Notes under the pieces: model-generated
Seen by the model: only the letters and a program-made list of their open reading frames with translations
Database searches by the model: none
Told to the model about the DNA's origin: nothing
Source: UBA1426 sp050953365
GTDB lineage: Bacteria; Bacillota; Clostridia; Peptostreptococcales; Anaerovoracaceae
DNA length: 64,000 nucleotides
Reading direction: 5' to 3'
NCBI GenBank assembly: GCA_050953365.1
Contig: JBMNMN010000009.1
Span: 165,665-229,664, forward strand
Translations under genes and position numbers: made by a program
In this document: positions 1 to 8,133 of the stretch, in pieces
Numbering within the stretch: the stretch's first letter is position 1
How the letters are laid out: each line of letters opens with the position of its first letter

Positions 1-227
1 TATAATTCGTATATAAATTAGATACCAATTAGGCTAGGCGCGAAACATTATTTGCAGCCCAGATGCGACACATTACTCGAATTACAAATGTAGCTATATA
101 GCTTACGAATGTTAGCTTTATAACGCATTAATCTGTTAATAAGCAGGTGAGCTAATGGGTAGAATGCTAATAATATGAAGGCTCAATACATTGCGTATTC
201 CAAACAAACGGGATGTGCCAGTAGATT

Positions 228-395
228 GATAGAACACAACCGGACCGGTGTTTGACAATGATAGACAATTGATAGTTCGCAACCGGACCGGTGTTTGACA
301 ATGATAGACAATTGATAGAACACAACCAGACCGGTGTTTGACAATGATAGACAATTGATAGTTCGCAACCGGACCGGTATTTGACAATGATAGAC
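228..395. repeat. Four 43-bp tandem repeat units upstream of nadE
   Basis: Four head-to-tail units of 43 bp start at 228, 271, 314 and 357. Units alternate between two versions (GATAGAACAC and GATAGTTCGC at the unit start), so the higher-order period is 86 bp. Each contains the small palindrome ACCGGACCGGT (one unit has CAGACCGGT) and the core TTTGACAATGATAGACAA. There are no unique spacers between units, so this is not a CRISPR array. The function is unknown; it lies 180-350 bp upstream of the nadE start. Confidence 0.85.
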
Positions 396-478
396 CCATG
401 AATGAGACCAATGAATGAGACCAATGAATGAGATCCATGAATGAGACCAATGAATGATAGACCAATGAATGAGATCAA
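396..478. repeat. Short 13-bp tandem repeats (CAATGAATGAGAC type)
   Basis: Directly after the 43-bp repeats come six imperfect units of about 13-15 bp of the type (C/A)CATGAATGAGAC. One unit carries a small insertion. The following AT-rich stretch (479-530) keeps echoes of the motif AATGATAG. Together with the preceding array, about 250 bp of low-complexity DNA precede nadE. Nothing here resembles a gene; short reading frames across it are repeats of the same peptide. Confidence 0.75.
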
Positions 479-577
479 TTATAGACAATGATATAACAAT
501 GATAGAACATTAATAGGCCAATGATAACCATTAGTAGTACATTAATTAAGCAATCGATGATAAAAGGAGAGGTACCG

Positions 578-2590
578 ATGAGAAATTTAGGAATGATCCG
601 TGTAGCGGCCGTATCCCCCACGCTGAAAATAGGAAATACGGAATTCAACAGCGATGAAATTTTACGATGCGCGGAAGCGGCCTATCGGGAAGGCGCCGGC
701 ATAATTGTCTTTCCGAGCCTTTGTATAACGGGCGCAACCTGTGGCGATCTGTTCTTTCAGGATATTCTCTATGAGAATCAGCTGACGGCATTAAATAAAA
801 TTGCCCTCTCCACAAAAAAGATGAATGCGGCACTTGTAATCGGAATTTATCTGCGGTCCGACAACCGTCTTTTCCAATGCGCTGCCCTATTGCAGAACGG
901 ACTTATTAAAGGTATTGTTCCCAAGTATTCTCCGTCAGGCGCAAAAGGTTCCGGCGACAGCCGGTGGTTCGCGCCCGGAGAAGAAGCGGAGAACCTCAGG
1001 GATTCCGTTACTCTCTTTGACTGTGAAATTCCTTTCGGAAAGTTGGTATTTCGTGATCCGGAGAGCGGCATCGCCATCGGCATCGAAGTGGACGAGGATC
1101 TATATGCTCCCGTTTCTCCCGGCGCAAGACTTTGCCTTGCCGGCGCCCATATTCTCTGCAATTCCGCCGCGAGTCGCGAGCTTGTCGGCTCCACCGCCCA
1201 CAGACGCTATTCCGTTCTTCAAAAAAGCAGAGACTGTCTGTGCGGATATATATACGCCTCGGCGGGTGCCTGGGAATCCTCATCGGACGGAGTTTTCAGC
1301 GGGCATTGCCTGATTACAGAGCGGGGCGTGCTGTTGAAAGAGGATTCAGGCCTATCCCTCGACACCAAGCTTACAATAACAGATATGGATTTTGAAAGAC
1401 TGGTCAACGAGAGGGCAGGTGTCTCCGGCTTTTGCACCGCTCCTGCGGCGTCCATAAAGTCATCTGCACTTGCACAAGCGGCGGATGTCTCCACATCCGG
1501 CATATATCGGCAAGTGACCCTTCGGGTGCTTCCTCTGCTGAAAAATGATGTTCCCCTCATGAGAACTTACTCAAAAACACCTTTCATTCCGGCCAATGAT
1601 GCAACCGTGAGAGCCAACTGCCGCGAAGCTTTTGAAATCCAATCCGTCGCGCTGGCCAGACGCCTTGCGCATACCGGCTCAACGAAGGCGGTTCTTGGCA
1701 TATCCGGCGGTCTCGATTCCACCTTGGCGCTTTTGGTGGCGGCAAAGGCCATGAAACTGTTAAATAAACCGGCCTCCGATATAATCGCTGTGACCATGCC
1801 CGGATTCGGAACCACTGACAAAACCTATACCAACGCCTTGGCCATGATGGAGGCAATCGGTGCAGAAATCCGGGAAATACCCATAAAAGAAGCCGTCCTC
1901 TTGCATTTCAAAGACATTTCCCACGACCCCGAAAGGAAAGACTCTATCTACGAAAACTCTCAGGCAAGAGAACGAACACAAATATTGATGGACATCGCCA
2001 ATATGGAAGGCGGTATCCACGTGGGTACGGGAGATCTTTCGGAAGGAGCCCTGGGCTGGAGTACCTTTAACGGAGACCATATGGCTATGTACAACGTCAA
2101 CGCAGGGGTTCCGAAAACCGTCATCCGGGCTATGATTCAATGGTTCATTCAATGTGTTCTCACGGGGCCGAACCAGGATTCATCCTTCTGCAAGGACAAC
2201 GAAAAACTGGCTGCTGCCCTGCAGGATGTTCTGGAAACCCCGGTTTCCCCCGAACTCCTGCCTCCCGACGAGGAAGGGAAAATTGCACAAAAAACAGAAG
2301 ACAAGGTGGGTCCCTATGTCCTCCACGACTTTTTCCTGTATCATACAGTCCGCTGGGGTACCTCTCCGGCTAAGCTGCTGGCAATCGCCAAAACCGCCTT
2401 TGCCGACGAATACGACGAAGATTTCATCCGCCACTGGCTGCAAGTTTTTTATCGCCGGTTCTTTGCGCATCAATTCAAGCGCAGCTGCGCTCCCGACGGC
2501 CCCAAGGTGGGTACCGTCAGCCTCTCCTCCAAAGGAGATTGGCAGATGCCCAGCGATGCGGATGTGAGCGATTGGCTGAAGGAACTATGA
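578..2590 (+). CDS. nadE: NAD+ synthetase, nitrilase-domain fusion with mutated glutaminase site
   Basis: This enzyme converts deamido-NAD+ to NAD+ in the cytoplasm with ATP and an ammonia donor. It has 670 residues, the usual size of the two-domain glutamine-dependent form: an N-terminal nitrilase-like domain (about 1-280) and a C-terminal ATP-pyrophosphatase domain (about 350-670) with the PP-loop GISGGLDST. The ATG at 578 follows AAAGGAGA with good spacing; a more upstream ATG (521) lacks a site. The odd point is the glutaminase triad. Family members read FPEL..TG and GIEICEDLW; here the motifs are FPSLCITG (Ser47 for Glu) and GIEVDEDLY (Asp172 for the nucleophilic Cys), while the Lys of VPK (116) remains. 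The glutaminase half is therefore predicted inactive and the enzyme ammonia-dependent. The identification as NadE is secure; the loss of glutaminase is inferred from the residues. Confidence 0.95.
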   Translation: MRNLGMIRVAAVSPTLKIGNTEFNSDEILRCAEAAYREGAGIIVFPSLCITGATCGDLFFQDILYENQLTALNKIALSTKKMNAALVIGIYLRSDNRLFQCAALLQNGLIKGIVPKYSPSGAKGSGDSRWFAPGEEAENLRDSVTLFDCEIPFGKLVFRDPESGIAIGIEVDEDLYAPVSPGARLCLAGAHILCNSAASRELVGSTAHRRYSVLQKSRDCLCGYIYASAGAWESSSDGVFSGHCLITERGVLLKEDSGLSLDTKLTITDMDFERLVNERAGVSGFCTAPAASIKSSALAQAADVSTSGIYRQVTLRVLPLLKNDVPLMRTYSKTPFIPANDATVRANCREAFEIQSVALARRLAHTGSTKAVLGISGGLDSTLALLVAAKAMKLLNKPASDIIAVTMPGFGTTDKTYTNALAMMEAIGAEIREIPIKEAVLLHFKDISHDPERKDSIYENSQARERTQILMDIANMEGGIHVGTGDLSEGALGWSTFNGDHMAMYNVNAGVPKTVIRAMIQWFIQCVLTGPNQDSSFCKDNEKLAAALQDVLETPVSPELLPPDEEGKIAQKTEDKVGPYVLHDFFLYHTVRWGTSPAKLLAIAKTAFADEYDEDFIRHWLQVFYRRFFAHQFKRSCAPDGPKVGTVSLSSKGDWQMPSDADVSDWLKEL

Positions 2591-2609
2591 AAAATGTAAG
2601 AAAACAACT

Positions 2610-2636
2610 GGAGGAACTATAATAAAGAGTTCCTCC
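2610..2636 (+). terminator. Hairpin downstream of nadE
   Basis: Arms GGAGGAACT and AGTTCCTCC form a perfect 9-bp stem with a 9-nt loop, 19 bases after the nadE stop. The following sequence is only moderately T-rich (TTGGTGTTT), so it is a plausible but not ideal intrinsic terminator. Confidence 0.6.
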
Positions 2637-2714
2637 TTGGTGTTTATCCTTTGTGAATAAGGAAAGTTTAACTATTCGTGGATATTCTTCTATACTAATT
2701 AACTCAAATTAACT

Positions 2715-2762
2715 CAAAGATAAAAACTCAGATCATATTCTGATTCTGAGTTTTTATCTTTG
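2715..2762 (-). terminator. Bidirectional terminator between nadE and the flavoprotein gene
   Basis: A long stem (arms beginning CAAAGATAAAAACTCAGA) with an AT-rich loop lies between two converging genes. Its A-rich and T-rich arms let it act in either direction. It ends 14 bases from the stop codon of the minus-strand flavoprotein gene. Confidence 0.75.
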
Positions 2763-2775
2763 GGCTTGCTTCTTT

Positions 2776-3408
2776 CTATCGTATGAAATTCGTAAAGATC
2801 TTTGCCTCGAGTTCCGGTTCGGGTACAAGATCTCTTCCGCTCTCAACCAACTTCATAAGCCAGGCCATGTTGCGTCCCAGCACCCTCATGATTTGTTTTC
2901 CTTCCTCGTCCTGCAGAGCCTCTCCCGGCATCCGGCCGTAGATCACATCCCAATAGTTTGAAGTCGCCATCAGCATTTCGGAGTAACTGATGTAATGGTT
3001 TAACTGGTCACAAGTGGCAACGCCGCCCGAGCGCCTGACTGCAACGACCGCAGCGCCCACTTTATGCCGTAGCAACCCTTTATTAACGCCACATACATAG
3101 AATGCCCTGTCTAAGAAACTTTTCATGTTACCTGCGATGCCGGAGAAATGTACGGGTGAACCGAAGAGGATCCCGTCAGCAGACTTCATTTTCTGTATCC
3201 ACTCATTTACTTCATCGTGGATTGCGCATCGCTCATCTCTATTTTTTACGCATTTGCCGCAGGCGATGCATCCGGAAAGAGTCTTATTTCCCACATGGAT
3301 AATCTCCGTTTCGATCCCGGCCTTTTCCAGTTCTTCGGCAACCGTGCAGATTGCGTGATAGGTATTCCCCTCCCGTCTGGGGCTTCCGTTAAATGCTACG
3401 ACTTTCAT
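2776..3408 (-). CDS. Flavodoxin-fold NAD(P)H-dependent oxidoreductase (iron-sulfur flavoprotein type)
   Basis: A 210-residue protein of the NADPH-dependent FMN reductase family. It opens with the phosphate-binding loop of the flavodoxin fold, VVAFNGSPRREGNT, and carries a cluster of cysteines (CIACGKCVKNRDERC, about 50-65) that resembles the compact [4Fe-4S] motif of archaeal and clostridial iron-sulfur flavoproteins. The segment GSPVHFSGIAGNMKSFLDR is the second flavin-contact region. The start at 3408 is chosen because AGGAGG lies just upstream. It follows the threonine aldolase gene by 17 bases on the same strand, so the two are probably cotranscribed. The substrate is unknown; family members pass electrons to varied acceptors in the cytosol. 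Confidence 0.85.
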   Translation of the reverse strand: MKVVAFNGSPRREGNTYHAICTVAEELEKAGIETEIIHVGNKTLSGCIACGKCVKNRDERCAIHDEVNEWIQKMKSADGILFGSPVHFSGIAGNMKSFLDRAFYVCGVNKGLLRHKVGAAVVAVRRSGGVATCDQLNHYISYSEMLMATSNYWDVIYGRMPGEALQDEEGKQIMRVLGRNMAWLMKLVESGRDLVPEPELEAKIFTNFIR

Positions 3409-3425
3409 GTTCTCGTCCTCCTGAA

Positions 3426-4460
3426 TTATTCCGTCTGCAGGCACTCTCTGAATTTCTGCAACACGAAATCTATGTCATCTCTTGTGACATCCACGTTGGT
3501 CACAAAACGCCATTCACCGTCTTCCGGACCGCTGATCTTGATTCCGTTTTCAAAGAAATGGTCAATCAACTTTTGGGCGGGAACCACTTCGGGGCCCATC
3601 TCAAAGAATACCATGTTGATATCGAGCCGGTCGGCTCTGACTTTTACTCCCGGGATGCGGGAGAGTTGGTCGGCTAAATATGCCGCGTTTTCATGGTCCA
3701 CATGAAGACGCTCCGTCATCTTCTCCAAAGCAATAATGCCCGCGGCGGCAAGTATACCCGTCTGACGCATTCCGCCACCCATGAGCTTCCTGTTTTTTCT
3801 CGCTTTCTCTATGAATTGTTTCGTCCCTGCCACCATGGACCCAACGGGAGCTGCCAGCCCCTTTGAAAGGCAGAACATGACGGAATCGGCGCAAGCCGCT
3901 ATTTCCTTCGCGTCTACCCCGAGAGCCGTCGCCGCGTTGAAGATTCTGGCGCCGTCCATGTGAACCGGAATGCCGTATTTTTCTCCGATTTCCTTAATGG
4001 CCCGAAGATTCTCAACGGGAATCGCCGTTCCTAGACCATGGGCATTTTCGACACATATCAATCCGGTGTGCGGATAGTGAATATCGTCTTCCGGACGGAT
4101 TGCCGCTTCCACCTGAGCGGGGTCCAACATGCCGTTTTTACTGTCGAGGGTGCGAAGCTGCACACCTGCGATAACCGCGGCGCTGCCCACTTCGTGAAGT
4201 ACTATGTGGCAGTCTTTGCCCAGAATTACCTCATCGCCTCGAAGAGTATGAGTCAGAACGCAGAGCTGGTTTCCAAAGGTTCCGCTGGGAACGAATAGAG
4301 CGGCTTCTTTTCCCACCATCTCCGCCGCCAGCTCCTGCAAGCGATTTAACGTAGGGTCATCCTCATAAACATCGTCGCCCACTTCCGCTTCGGCCATGGC
4401 TTTCCGCATCTCTTCCGTGGGCATGGTAACAGTGTCGCTTCTTAAATCAATGTATCTCAT
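3426..4460 (-). CDS. ltaE: Low-specificity L-threonine aldolase
   Basis: PLP-dependent enzyme of the beta-eliminating lyase family that splits L-threonine or L-allo-threonine into glycine and acetaldehyde. The 344-residue protein starts with the family hallmark MRYIDLRSDTVTMPTEEM and contains the PLP lysine in CLSKGLAAPVGS. The length matches the family. The start is fixed by AAGGAGG nine bases upstream; a longer frame reaching 4526 has no site. It is the first gene of a two-gene minus-strand unit with the flavoprotein gene. A sigma-A-like promoter lies at 4554-4582, just inside the point where the mobile block was inserted, so expression has probably survived the insertion. Confidence 0.93.
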   Translation of the reverse strand: MRYIDLRSDTVTMPTEEMRKAMAEAEVGDDVYEDDPTLNRLQELAAEMVGKEAALFVPSGTFGNQLCVLTHTLRGDEVILGKDCHIVLHEVGSAAVIAGVQLRTLDSKNGMLDPAQVEAAIRPEDDIHYPHTGLICVENAHGLGTAIPVENLRAIKEIGEKYGIPVHMDGARIFNAATALGVDAKEIAACADSVMFCLSKGLAAPVGSMVAGTKQFIEKARKNRKLMGGGMRQTGILAAAGIIALEKMTERLHVDHENAAYLADQLSRIPGVKVRADRLDINMVFFEMGPEVVPAQKLIDHFFENGIKISGPEDGEWRFVTNVDVTRDDIDFVLQKFRECLQTE

Positions 4461-4553
4461 TTTCTCCTCCTTATGGAGGGTTCTCCTGCTTTGGGTTCCG
4501 GGACCATGCGCCCGCTTCCAAAGCACCGGAAAACTCTCTGCACTAATAAGAAA

Positions 4554-4582
4554 ATGATATCACATACGCGTTTGCGTATCAA
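4554..4582 (-). promoter_or_regulatory. Predicted promoter of ltaE with internal palindrome
   Basis: Read on the minus strand, TTGATA and TATCAT are separated by 17 bases, about 95 bases ahead of the ltaE start. The spacer contains the palindrome ATACGC-GTTT-GCGTAT, a possible operator. The 9-bp target duplication of the composite transposon begins four bases further upstream. Confidence 0.45.
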
Positions 4583-4585
4583 TAC

Positions 4586-4594
4586 AAGGCATTT
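4586..4594. repeat. Left 9-bp target-site duplication of the composite transposon
   Basis: AAGGCATTT here abuts the first CTTGAG tip of the left IS4 copy, and exactly the same nine bases abut the outer end of the right IS4 copy at 19494-19502. Nine-bp duplications are known for IS10 and IS50 of the same superfamily. The identical outer flanks mark the whole pair as one insertion unit. Confidence 0.8.
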
Positions 4595-4600
4595 CTTGAG

Positions 4601-6151
4601 ACGGTGTCAAGTTGTTGTGGAGTTTTTGCTTGACAACTCTCCCGATGTTATGCAACCAAACCCCGTTGCCGACCATAAGACCGGATCAGGATCTGTGTTG
4701 CAGTATTGACTGCCGGATTGTATTGTTCTTTTTCGAATATACTCCAGTCCCAACAACCATGAATTGCATTTTGTAGCCGTTTTTCCCCATACTCCTTTAG
4801 AATGCTCCTGTTTTTTTCGTCTTCAGGTCGTCTGAAATCCTTTCCTGAAACGCTGCAACCGTTTCTTGTGTAGACTCTAAGTTCTGCCATCTTGTTTAGA
4901 CCGGCTTCGCTCCAACCCATAGGATTTCTGCTTAATCTCTCCGAATACACATGACTTACTAAACCTTCTGTGCAGCTACCTATGATATCTTTTGTATATC
5001 TTCGCACAATTCCGTCCCAATTGTTTACAACATAACGGAGGAAGTTTCGAACCCGCTTCTCTTGCTTTGGTCCCTTGCAAAGAGACAGCATTTCTCGAAT
5101 GAGGCTTGTCACTTTTTCCAGGCTCTTCTCTTGAACCGCCTGCCTTATACGGTGTCGGTAATTTTGTTTCGGAAAGGCCGCTGTCGCTTGTTTTAAGTGC
5201 TTCTCAAAGTGAAATCCATCCATAACATAGTGACAGTCGGCAAGCTCCTCCATTCCTTGCTTGATCCATGGAGCCCCATCACCATGAAGATAGATTCTCT
5301 CGATTTGATTTTCTTCATAAGCTTGTGAGATGTACCCGCCTACCGTTTCCCAAGCCTCTTTTGTTTGATGAATGGTGGAGGTAAAGTGTACCGGATTCAT
5401 CAGGACATTTCGCCCTTTATGGACGGCTTGGATTCCTTCACTTAACGTAATCAATGGAACCATGCGGTTTTTACCTTCCTGTAGATGAACGTGGTCTTCA
5501 TCGGCAAAAATATGTAGTTCCGATGCGACTCGCTTTTCTTTAGGGGCTGCCTTTTCCAGTTTTCCCACTGCTCTCAACTTATTCTTTACCGTCTGGCGGC
5601 TCACTTCACCGTTGGTTACTATCTTCGTACTCTTTTCATAGGAAACCTCTGCCGATTGTTCCACTAGGCGGGCGCTCACATTGGCACTCACTCGTTCATA
5701 GGCGTATATACCAATTATGAAATCCAACGGATATACATAGGCACCTTTTGCCTTTTCGTAATAGTAGTCTCGTTCTATGTCGATTCGACCTACCTCCGTC
5801 AGAAGACTCCTTTGCCGGTCTTTTTCTTTTAGAACAAGCCCCTGCTCTTTTCGAAATGCCTTGTCCGCTCTAAGTTCTTCATTCAATTGCTTCACGATTC
5901 CCGATATCAGGGCTCGAACGCTTTCTTTGCAAAGACCCAGGGCATCAGATGCAAACTGATCTATATCGGATATGCCTCCTTCTTCAATCCGTTTGCAAAT
6001 ATTTCTTCCCAATTCCGCAATGATTTGTTGTACAATAGTTTCCACAGAGATCTTCCCTCCTTGTTTGTGTTTTGTTGCTGAAACTATTTTAACACAGGAG
6101 AGTTGATCTCTGTTTCTTTCCTTTAAAAACTCCACAACTATTTTACACTAT
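4601..6151 (-). mobile_element. ISLre2-family insertion sequence A
   Basis: Imperfect terminal inverted repeats share the core GTTGTGGAGTTTTT: the left end begins ACGGTGTCAAG at 4601, and the right end read inward begins ATAGTGTAAAA at 6151. An 11-bp direct repeat CATTTCTTGAG flanks the element (4590-4600 and 6152-6162). One transposase gene fills it. The target repeat includes the first six bases of the IS4 end, so this element inserted into the tip of that IS. Confidence 0.8.
4648..6045 (-). CDS. ISLre2-family transposase (element A)
   Basis: A 465-residue transposase of the UPF0236/ISLre2 family. Recognisable features are the basic, Glu-rich N-terminal region, the segment LREKDRQRS-like LKEKDRQRSLLTEVG typical of the family, and the catalytic-core stretch IYLHGDGAPWIKQGMEEL followed by DCHYVMDGFHFEKH. 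A GTG start at 6045 is preferred because AAGGAGGG lies nine bases upstream; the open frame continues to 6135 without a site. The frame is intact, so the element may still be active. It is distinct in sequence from the neighbouring element B transposase, so the pair is not a duplication. Confidence 0.88.
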   Translation of the reverse strand: METIVQQIIAELGRNICKRIEEGGISDIDQFASDALGLCKESVRALISGIVKQLNEELRADKAFRKEQGLVLKEKDRQRSLLTEVGRIDIERDYYYEKAKGAYVYPLDFIIGIYAYERVSANVSARLVEQSAEVSYEKSTKIVTNGEVSRQTVKNKLRAVGKLEKAAPKEKRVASELHIFADEDHVHLQEGKNRMVPLITLSEGIQAVHKGRNVLMNPVHFTSTIHQTKEAWETVGGYISQAYEENQIERIYLHGDGAPWIKQGMEELADCHYVMDGFHFEKHLKQATAAFPKQNYRHRIRQAVQEKSLEKVTSLIREMLSLCKGPKQEKRVRNFLRYVVNNWDGIVRRYTKDIIGSCTEGLVSHVYSERLSRNPMGWSEAGLNKMAELRVYTRNGCSVSGKDFRRPEDEKNRSILKEYGEKRLQNAIHGCWDWSIFEKEQYNPAVNTATQILIRSYGRQRGLVA

Positions 6152-6162
6152 CATTTCTTGAG
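6152..6162. repeat. Shared target repeat between two ISLre2 elements
   Basis: CATTTCTTGAG occurs at 4590-4600 and 6152-6162, and its last ten bases again at 8130-8139. The three copies delimit element A and element B. The same ten bases stand uninterrupted at 17908-17917 at the left end of the second IS4 copy, showing the original target was the IS4 tip plus four flanking bases. Confidence 0.85.
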
Positions 6163-6246
6163 TTAGTGTCAAGTAATCGTTGGCAAGTTTTGTCCATACA
6201 AGTTTCCTGTGATGTTTTGATGGATATTCCGCATTTATTCCACGGT

Positions 6247-6368
6247 CCTGTTTACATGGGGCCCCTGTCCCTCTGGACCCCCTTTTTTTAGGCAGAAATA
6301 ACCCGCTTCTGTCGGGCGTCATTTCTGCCGCCGAGAGTTTACCAGAGGGACAGCCCCAAATAAACAGG
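6247..6368. repeat. Large nested hairpin in the non-coding end of element B
   Basis: The outer arms CCTGTTTA and TAAACAGG enclose the pair CCCTGTCCCTCTGG and CCAGAGGGACAG, which in turn enclose the hairpin GGCAGAAAT / ATTTCTGCC with an inner CCCG/CGGG stem. The two halves span about 120 bases. The structure lies between the transposase stop and the left terminus, in a region with no plausible gene. It may be a transcription barrier or a structured RNA of the element; neither is shown by sequence alone. Confidence 0.65.
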
Positions 6369-6557
6369 CTTTCGCGGCATAAACGCTCTTTTTAAGGCGC
6401 AGGGTAGCAGTAGCAGCTTCATTGTGTAGAGTGTGGGCAACGTGTCTTTTGTTGTCCAAGCCTTGTGCGTCAACCTTTTAGGTTGTCCACATGGCGGCAC
6501 TATCCATAGTATGGTTGGTTTGTTCGTAATTTTGCTTCCGCCTGCCGGCTATCCATC

Positions 6558-8012
6558 TTACCGATAAATCAGTTCACTGCTAACTCTATCATTTAGCAGA
6601 TTGATAATCGCTTTACGGCCGTTTGTTACGAATGTACTGTTAAAGGGCTTGCCTCCTCTAACTGGGTAAAGATAGCCTTGCCCATCCGTCTTCGGAGCTT
6701 TTGCTGCACTTAGGATTTCCTCTATCTCTTGCGTATACCGCTCCGGCAATTCCACCTTTGATAAGGACGTTACGGCTTGATGAAGCTTTCCACATACTTT
6801 CTTGCACAAGATACGTCCTAGGTTTGATGCACCTTGCTTGCTCCAACTGGCTTTCTGATGCTTCATCCGCTTCGCTGCACCATCACATACATGGTGCTCC
6901 ATTGTTCCAAGATTTCGGTATTCTACACCCACCGGTGGCGATGGTAGTTTCAACCCTCTTTCCTGATAGGGAATGAGACCTTCCTGATTGCTTCTGAAGT
7001 ATTGATAAAGCTTCAGAAGCTTCTTCTGTTCATCCGGCTCCTCTTCCTGTTCCCCGATCCATCTTAAATATTGCAATAGCTCTGCAATCCTCTTTTCCGA
7101 AAGCAATTTGTGTATGATCTTTCTCTGCTCTACATTCTTTACTTTCCTTAGGATCTCACGGTTCTTGTGGAATGGGTCCAGCTGGAAATGTACATCTTCA
7201 TCCACAAGCCCTCCCTTGATCCACTCTCCTCCATCTCCGTTTAGAATGCGTATTTCAATTTCATCGGTGTTGAATACGGAAGCGATGGCTCCTTCCTTCT
7301 TTTTTTGAAAGGATCCTGCATCTTCGAAGCCGCAAACCATTATCTTGTTTCGCAGGGAATAACGTCTTTCCGACTCCTTTTCCCATCCATCATAGGCTAC
7401 TGCCATCTTCATCTCACGTTTCCTTGCATTTTCCGGACGGTCTTTCCCCTGCATATTGATCCAAACGCCATCCGCTTCTTCAAACAGTATGGCTGTGGTT
7501 ATCTCACCTTTTCCTTCACCTTTTTCCGCCTTCTGCGCTTCGGCTTTCTCTACTTTCTCTAGCTTCTCGCCCAAGTCCTGTATCACATTCCAGGCACCTC
7601 CGTGGCTAATTGCTTGCCCTGTCATGCTGCTCACTTTATCCGCTGTTTCCCGGTAAGAACAGACACTTACACTCTCGGCGATCCTTGTTGCGAGATTCCT
7701 TGTCACTTTCCCAAAGGTAGCCATTTTCAACACTTCATCCAACAGGTAAACGCAGGCTTTTTCACCCGTTTCAAGGGTTGTCTCATATACGGTTCTATCA
7801 TAGGTAACCTCACCCATTAGTGTTTTTAATGTTGTAGCCCGGCTGCCCTTATGCCGATACGTCTTTTTATCCCTGCTTTCTGCAAGTTGTTTATCCATCT
7901 GCTTTAGCACTTCTTCCATCAGGCTTGCTGCATACTCGCATCCAATTCGGAAAATCTCTTTCTCTAAAGTATTGAAGTCTAGTTCCTTCTCTGATAATAT
8001 AGTTTTCATCAT
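6558..8012 (-). CDS. ISLre2-family transposase (element B)
   Basis: A 484-residue ISLre2/UPF0236 family transposase. The N-terminal domain (about 1-130) contains the family phrase YRHKGSRATTLKTLMGEVTY. The core has ILFEEADGVWINMQGKDRP, then LNGDGGEWIKGG and FQLDPFHKNREI, the acidic/His motif seen in this family. An AGGAGG lies five bases ahead of the first ATG (8012); a second ATG follows immediately and either could serve. The frame is intact. It is clearly different from the element A protein, so two independent elements occupy one site. Confidence 0.88.
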   Translation of the reverse strand: MMKTILSEKELDFNTLEKEIFRIGCEYAASLMEEVLKQMDKQLAESRDKKTYRHKGSRATTLKTLMGEVTYDRTVYETTLETGEKACVYLLDEVLKMATFGKVTRNLATRIAESVSVCSYRETADKVSSMTGQAISHGGAWNVIQDLGEKLEKVEKAEAQKAEKGEGKGEITTAILFEEADGVWINMQGKDRPENARKREMKMAVAYDGWEKESERRYSLRNKIMVCGFEDAGSFQKKKEGAIASVFNTDEIEIRILNGDGGEWIKGGLVDEDVHFQLDPFHKNREILRKVKNVEQRKIIHKLLSEKRIAELLQYLRWIGEQEEEPDEQKKLLKLYQYFRSNQEGLIPYQERGLKLPSPPVGVEYRNLGTMEHHVCDGAAKRMKHQKASWSKQGASNLGRILCKKVCGKLHQAVTSLSKVELPERYTQEIEEILSAAKAPKTDGQGYLYPVRGGKPFNSTFVTNGRKAIINLLNDRVSSELIYR

Positions 8013-8133
8013 ACAAGCCTCCTGTTGGTTGTTGTCACAAACTTATCTTACAGGAATTCTTGTATGAGGGGAAGGGGGCTTTGCTCTCTTCCTTTTTTCT
8101 TTCTTTGCCAACTAAAATTATACTCTAAGATTT

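Larger units (their letters stand above)
6163..8128 (-). mobile_element. ISLre2-family insertion sequence B
   Basis: Imperfect terminal inverted repeats: the left end begins TTAGTGTCAAG and reaches GTTGGCAA; the right end read inward begins TTAGAGTATAA and reaches GTTGGCAA. The flanking repeats are ATTTCTTGAG at 6153-6162 and 8130-8139. The element is about 1.97 kb, larger than element A because of about 395 bases of non-coding DNA beyond the transposase stop, which hold a strong stem structure at 6247-6368. Confidence 0.78.

Noticed and set aside
228..478. Possible CRISPR array upstream of nadE
   Set aside because: The repeat units are contiguous with no unique spacers, and no cas genes are in the window.
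136..488. Overlapping minus-strand reading frames of about 100 codons in the repeat region
   Set aside because: They translate the same repeats in three frames, contain repeated peptide words, and lack ribosome binding sites.
4648..8012. The two ISLre2 transposases as a recent tandem duplication
   Set aside because: Their protein sequences and terminal repeats differ clearly, so they are separate elements.
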